Source: Nitrospiraceae bacterium (lineage in GTDB: Bacteria; Nitrospirota; Nitrospiria; Nitrospirales; Nitrospiraceae). Taken from it: DNA of 23,405 nt. Below the pieces are notes generated by a model. It had not been told where the DNA came from, did not search any database, and saw only the letters and a program-made list of their open reading frames with translations. Shown piece by piece: positions 22,341 through 23,405 of the stretch; positions within the stretch are counted from its first letter, which is position 1, and each line of letters starts with the position of its first letter. The stretch is taken from NCBI GenBank assembly GCA_011391455.1, contig JAABQN010000005.1, positions 1-23,405 on the forward strand, in the 5' to 3' direction. Made by a program: the position numbers and the translations under genes.

Positions 22341-23405
22341 GGGCTGTGCCAAAGCGTGATCAAATTCTTGTTGGGTTGGATATTGGGACTACCAAGATCT
22401 GCGCCATTGTGTCGGAAGTTACCGATGAGGGGGCGCTCAACATCATCGGGGTCGGATCCAGCCCATCGCGAGGGCTTCGCAAAGGCGTCGTGGTCGATAT
22501 CGAGAGTACTGTGGAATCGATCAAGAAGGCGGTGGAGGAAGCCGAGCTGATGGCGGCGGTCCAGATCAATTCTGTCTATACCGGCATCGCCGGCAGCCAC
22601 ATCTCTGCAGAGAACTGCAAGGGGGTTGTGGCGCTCAAAAAGGCAGAGGTGTCGCGGGAAGACATTCAGCGTGCGATCGAAAGCGCGCGGACCCTGGCAG
22701 TCGTCCCCCATGAACGGCGGATTCTTCATGTGCTGCCTCGTGAGTTCATGGTGGATGGGCAAGAGGGGGTGCGGGAGCCGTTGGGTCTGTCCGGAAACCG
22801 GCTTGAAGTCAACGTCCATGTGATTACCGGCGCGGTGACTTCAGCGCAGAACATCATCAAATGTGTGAATCGCGCGGGGCTCGATGTTGTGGATATCGTA
22901 TTGCAGCCCTTGGCCTCCAGTGAGGCGGTCCTCAGCCAGGAAGAGCGCGATCTGGGTGTCGTGATGATCGATCTCGGAGGTGGAACGACCGACCTCGCAA
23001 TTTTCTTCGACGGGAGCATTCGGCATTCTGCAGTCTTGCCGATCGGCGGACAGAACTTGACGAAAGATCTCGCCATTGGGCTGCTGACCTCTCAGACCGA
23101 GGCTGAAAAGATCAAGCTGCAGCATGGGATTGCCAGAACGGGATTGGTGCATGGGCATGAAACCGTGGGGGTTCCGTCGGTCGGGGACCGCCCCGCACGG
23201 ACGTTTTCACGCCGTGACATTGCCGAAATTCTTGAGCCGCGGGTCGAAGAAATATTCGAACTGGTTCGCCGGGAGATTGCCCGCGCAGGCTATGAGGGTG
23301 TGCTGGGGGCAGGGGCGGTGATTACAGGCGGAACGTCGTTGTTGGAAGGGATGCCCGATGCGACAGAGCAGATATTGAATCTTCCGGCTCGCCGCGGCGC
23401 GCCCA
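22337..23405 (+). CDS. ftsA: Cell division protein FtsA (3' end outside the window)
   Basis: An actin-like ATPase that tethers FtsZ to the membrane. About 356 residues are visible before the window ends in frame. Motifs are ILVGLDIGTTKICAIV (phosphate 1), SRGLRKGVVVDIESTVESI, then the SHS2/1C-like region VYTGIAGSHISAENCKGVVA. VVMIDLGGGTTDLAIFFDGS (phosphate 2) follows, then GAVITGGTSLLEGMPD (adenosine motif). The start is either the GTG at 22337, overlapping the ftsQ stop as elsewhere in this cluster, or the in-frame GTG at 22346 (MPKRDQILVG). The C-terminal membrane-targeting helix is not included in the window. Confidence 0.95.
   Translation, partial: MRAVPKRDQILVGLDIGTTKICAIVSEVTDEGALNIIGVGSSPSRGLRKGVVVDIESTVESIKKAVEEAELMAAVQINSVYTGIAGSHISAENCKGVVALKKAEVSREDIQRAIESARTLAVVPHERRILHVLPREFMVDGQEGVREPLGLSGNRLEVNVHVITGAVTSAQNIIKCVNRAGLDVVDIVLQPLASSEAVLSQEERDLGVVMIDLGGGTTDLAIFFDGSIRHSAVLPIGGQNLTKDLAIGLLTSQTEAEKIKLQHGIARTGLVHGHETVGVPSVGDRPARTFSRRDIAEILEPRVEEIFELVRREIARAGYEGVLGAGAVITGGTSLLEGMPDATEQILNLPARRGAP

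Noticed and set aside
1..23405. tRNA or rRNA genes
   Set aside because: I saw no cloverleaf-like sequence with TTCGA/CCA features and no rRNA-conserved stretches on either strand; reading was by eye only.

Overview
This window looks like chromosomal DNA of a Gram-negative bacterium with meso-DAP peptidoglycan. Nitrospirota, probably Nitrospira-like, is my best guess. It rests on the overall look of the proteins, the gene order and an intergenic repeat style I associate with that group; no marker gene proves it. The genes are GC-rich, GTG starts occur alongside ATG, and start codons often overlap the preceding stop (ATGA/GTGA).

Region 1 (1-1900) is a decayed accessory stretch. It holds a minus-strand hypothetical gene that appears frameshifted at a 6-base homopolymer, a perfect 11-bp inverted repeat, and a truncated second copy of the cstA upstream region with the first ~45 codons of cstA. 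It also holds a small one-TM ORF with a good ribosome binding site, and a weak minus-strand ORF.

Region 2 (1931-6907) holds an intact CstA-family transporter, a YajQ-family nucleotide-binding protein, a lipoprotein with seven Asp-box repeats (beta-propeller-like), and a convergent minus-strand secreted protein. That protein ends in seven exact-length 10-residue repeats followed by five 9-residue repeats. Copies of a ~50-bp GC-rich palindromic element lie in the intergenic gaps. There are four in the window, and two have ~20-bp terminal inverted repeats whose arms show compensatory changes.

Region 3 (7088-23405, running off the end) is a long, compact division and cell wall (dcw) cluster: rsmH-ftsL-ftsI-murE-murF-mraY-murD-ftsW-murG-murC-murB-ddl-ftsQ-ftsA. 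It starts from a near-consensus sigma70 promoter (TTGACA-16-TATACT). Just downstream are three TGGGN-type boxes at exact 10-nt spacing, matching the known MraZ operator, yet no mraZ gene lies upstream. Together the products build UDP-MurNAc-pentapeptide (MurB, MurC, MurD, MurE, MurF, Ddl), transfer it to lipid (MraY, MurG), polymerise and crosslink it at the septum (FtsW, FtsI), and assemble the divisome (FtsL, FtsQ, FtsA). ftsZ would be expected just beyond the end.

I did not find a clearly new defence or metabolic system. The items most worth a second look are the MraZ operator without mraZ, the palindromic repeat family, the repeat-rich secreted protein beside dcw, and the duplicated, decayed cstA front end.
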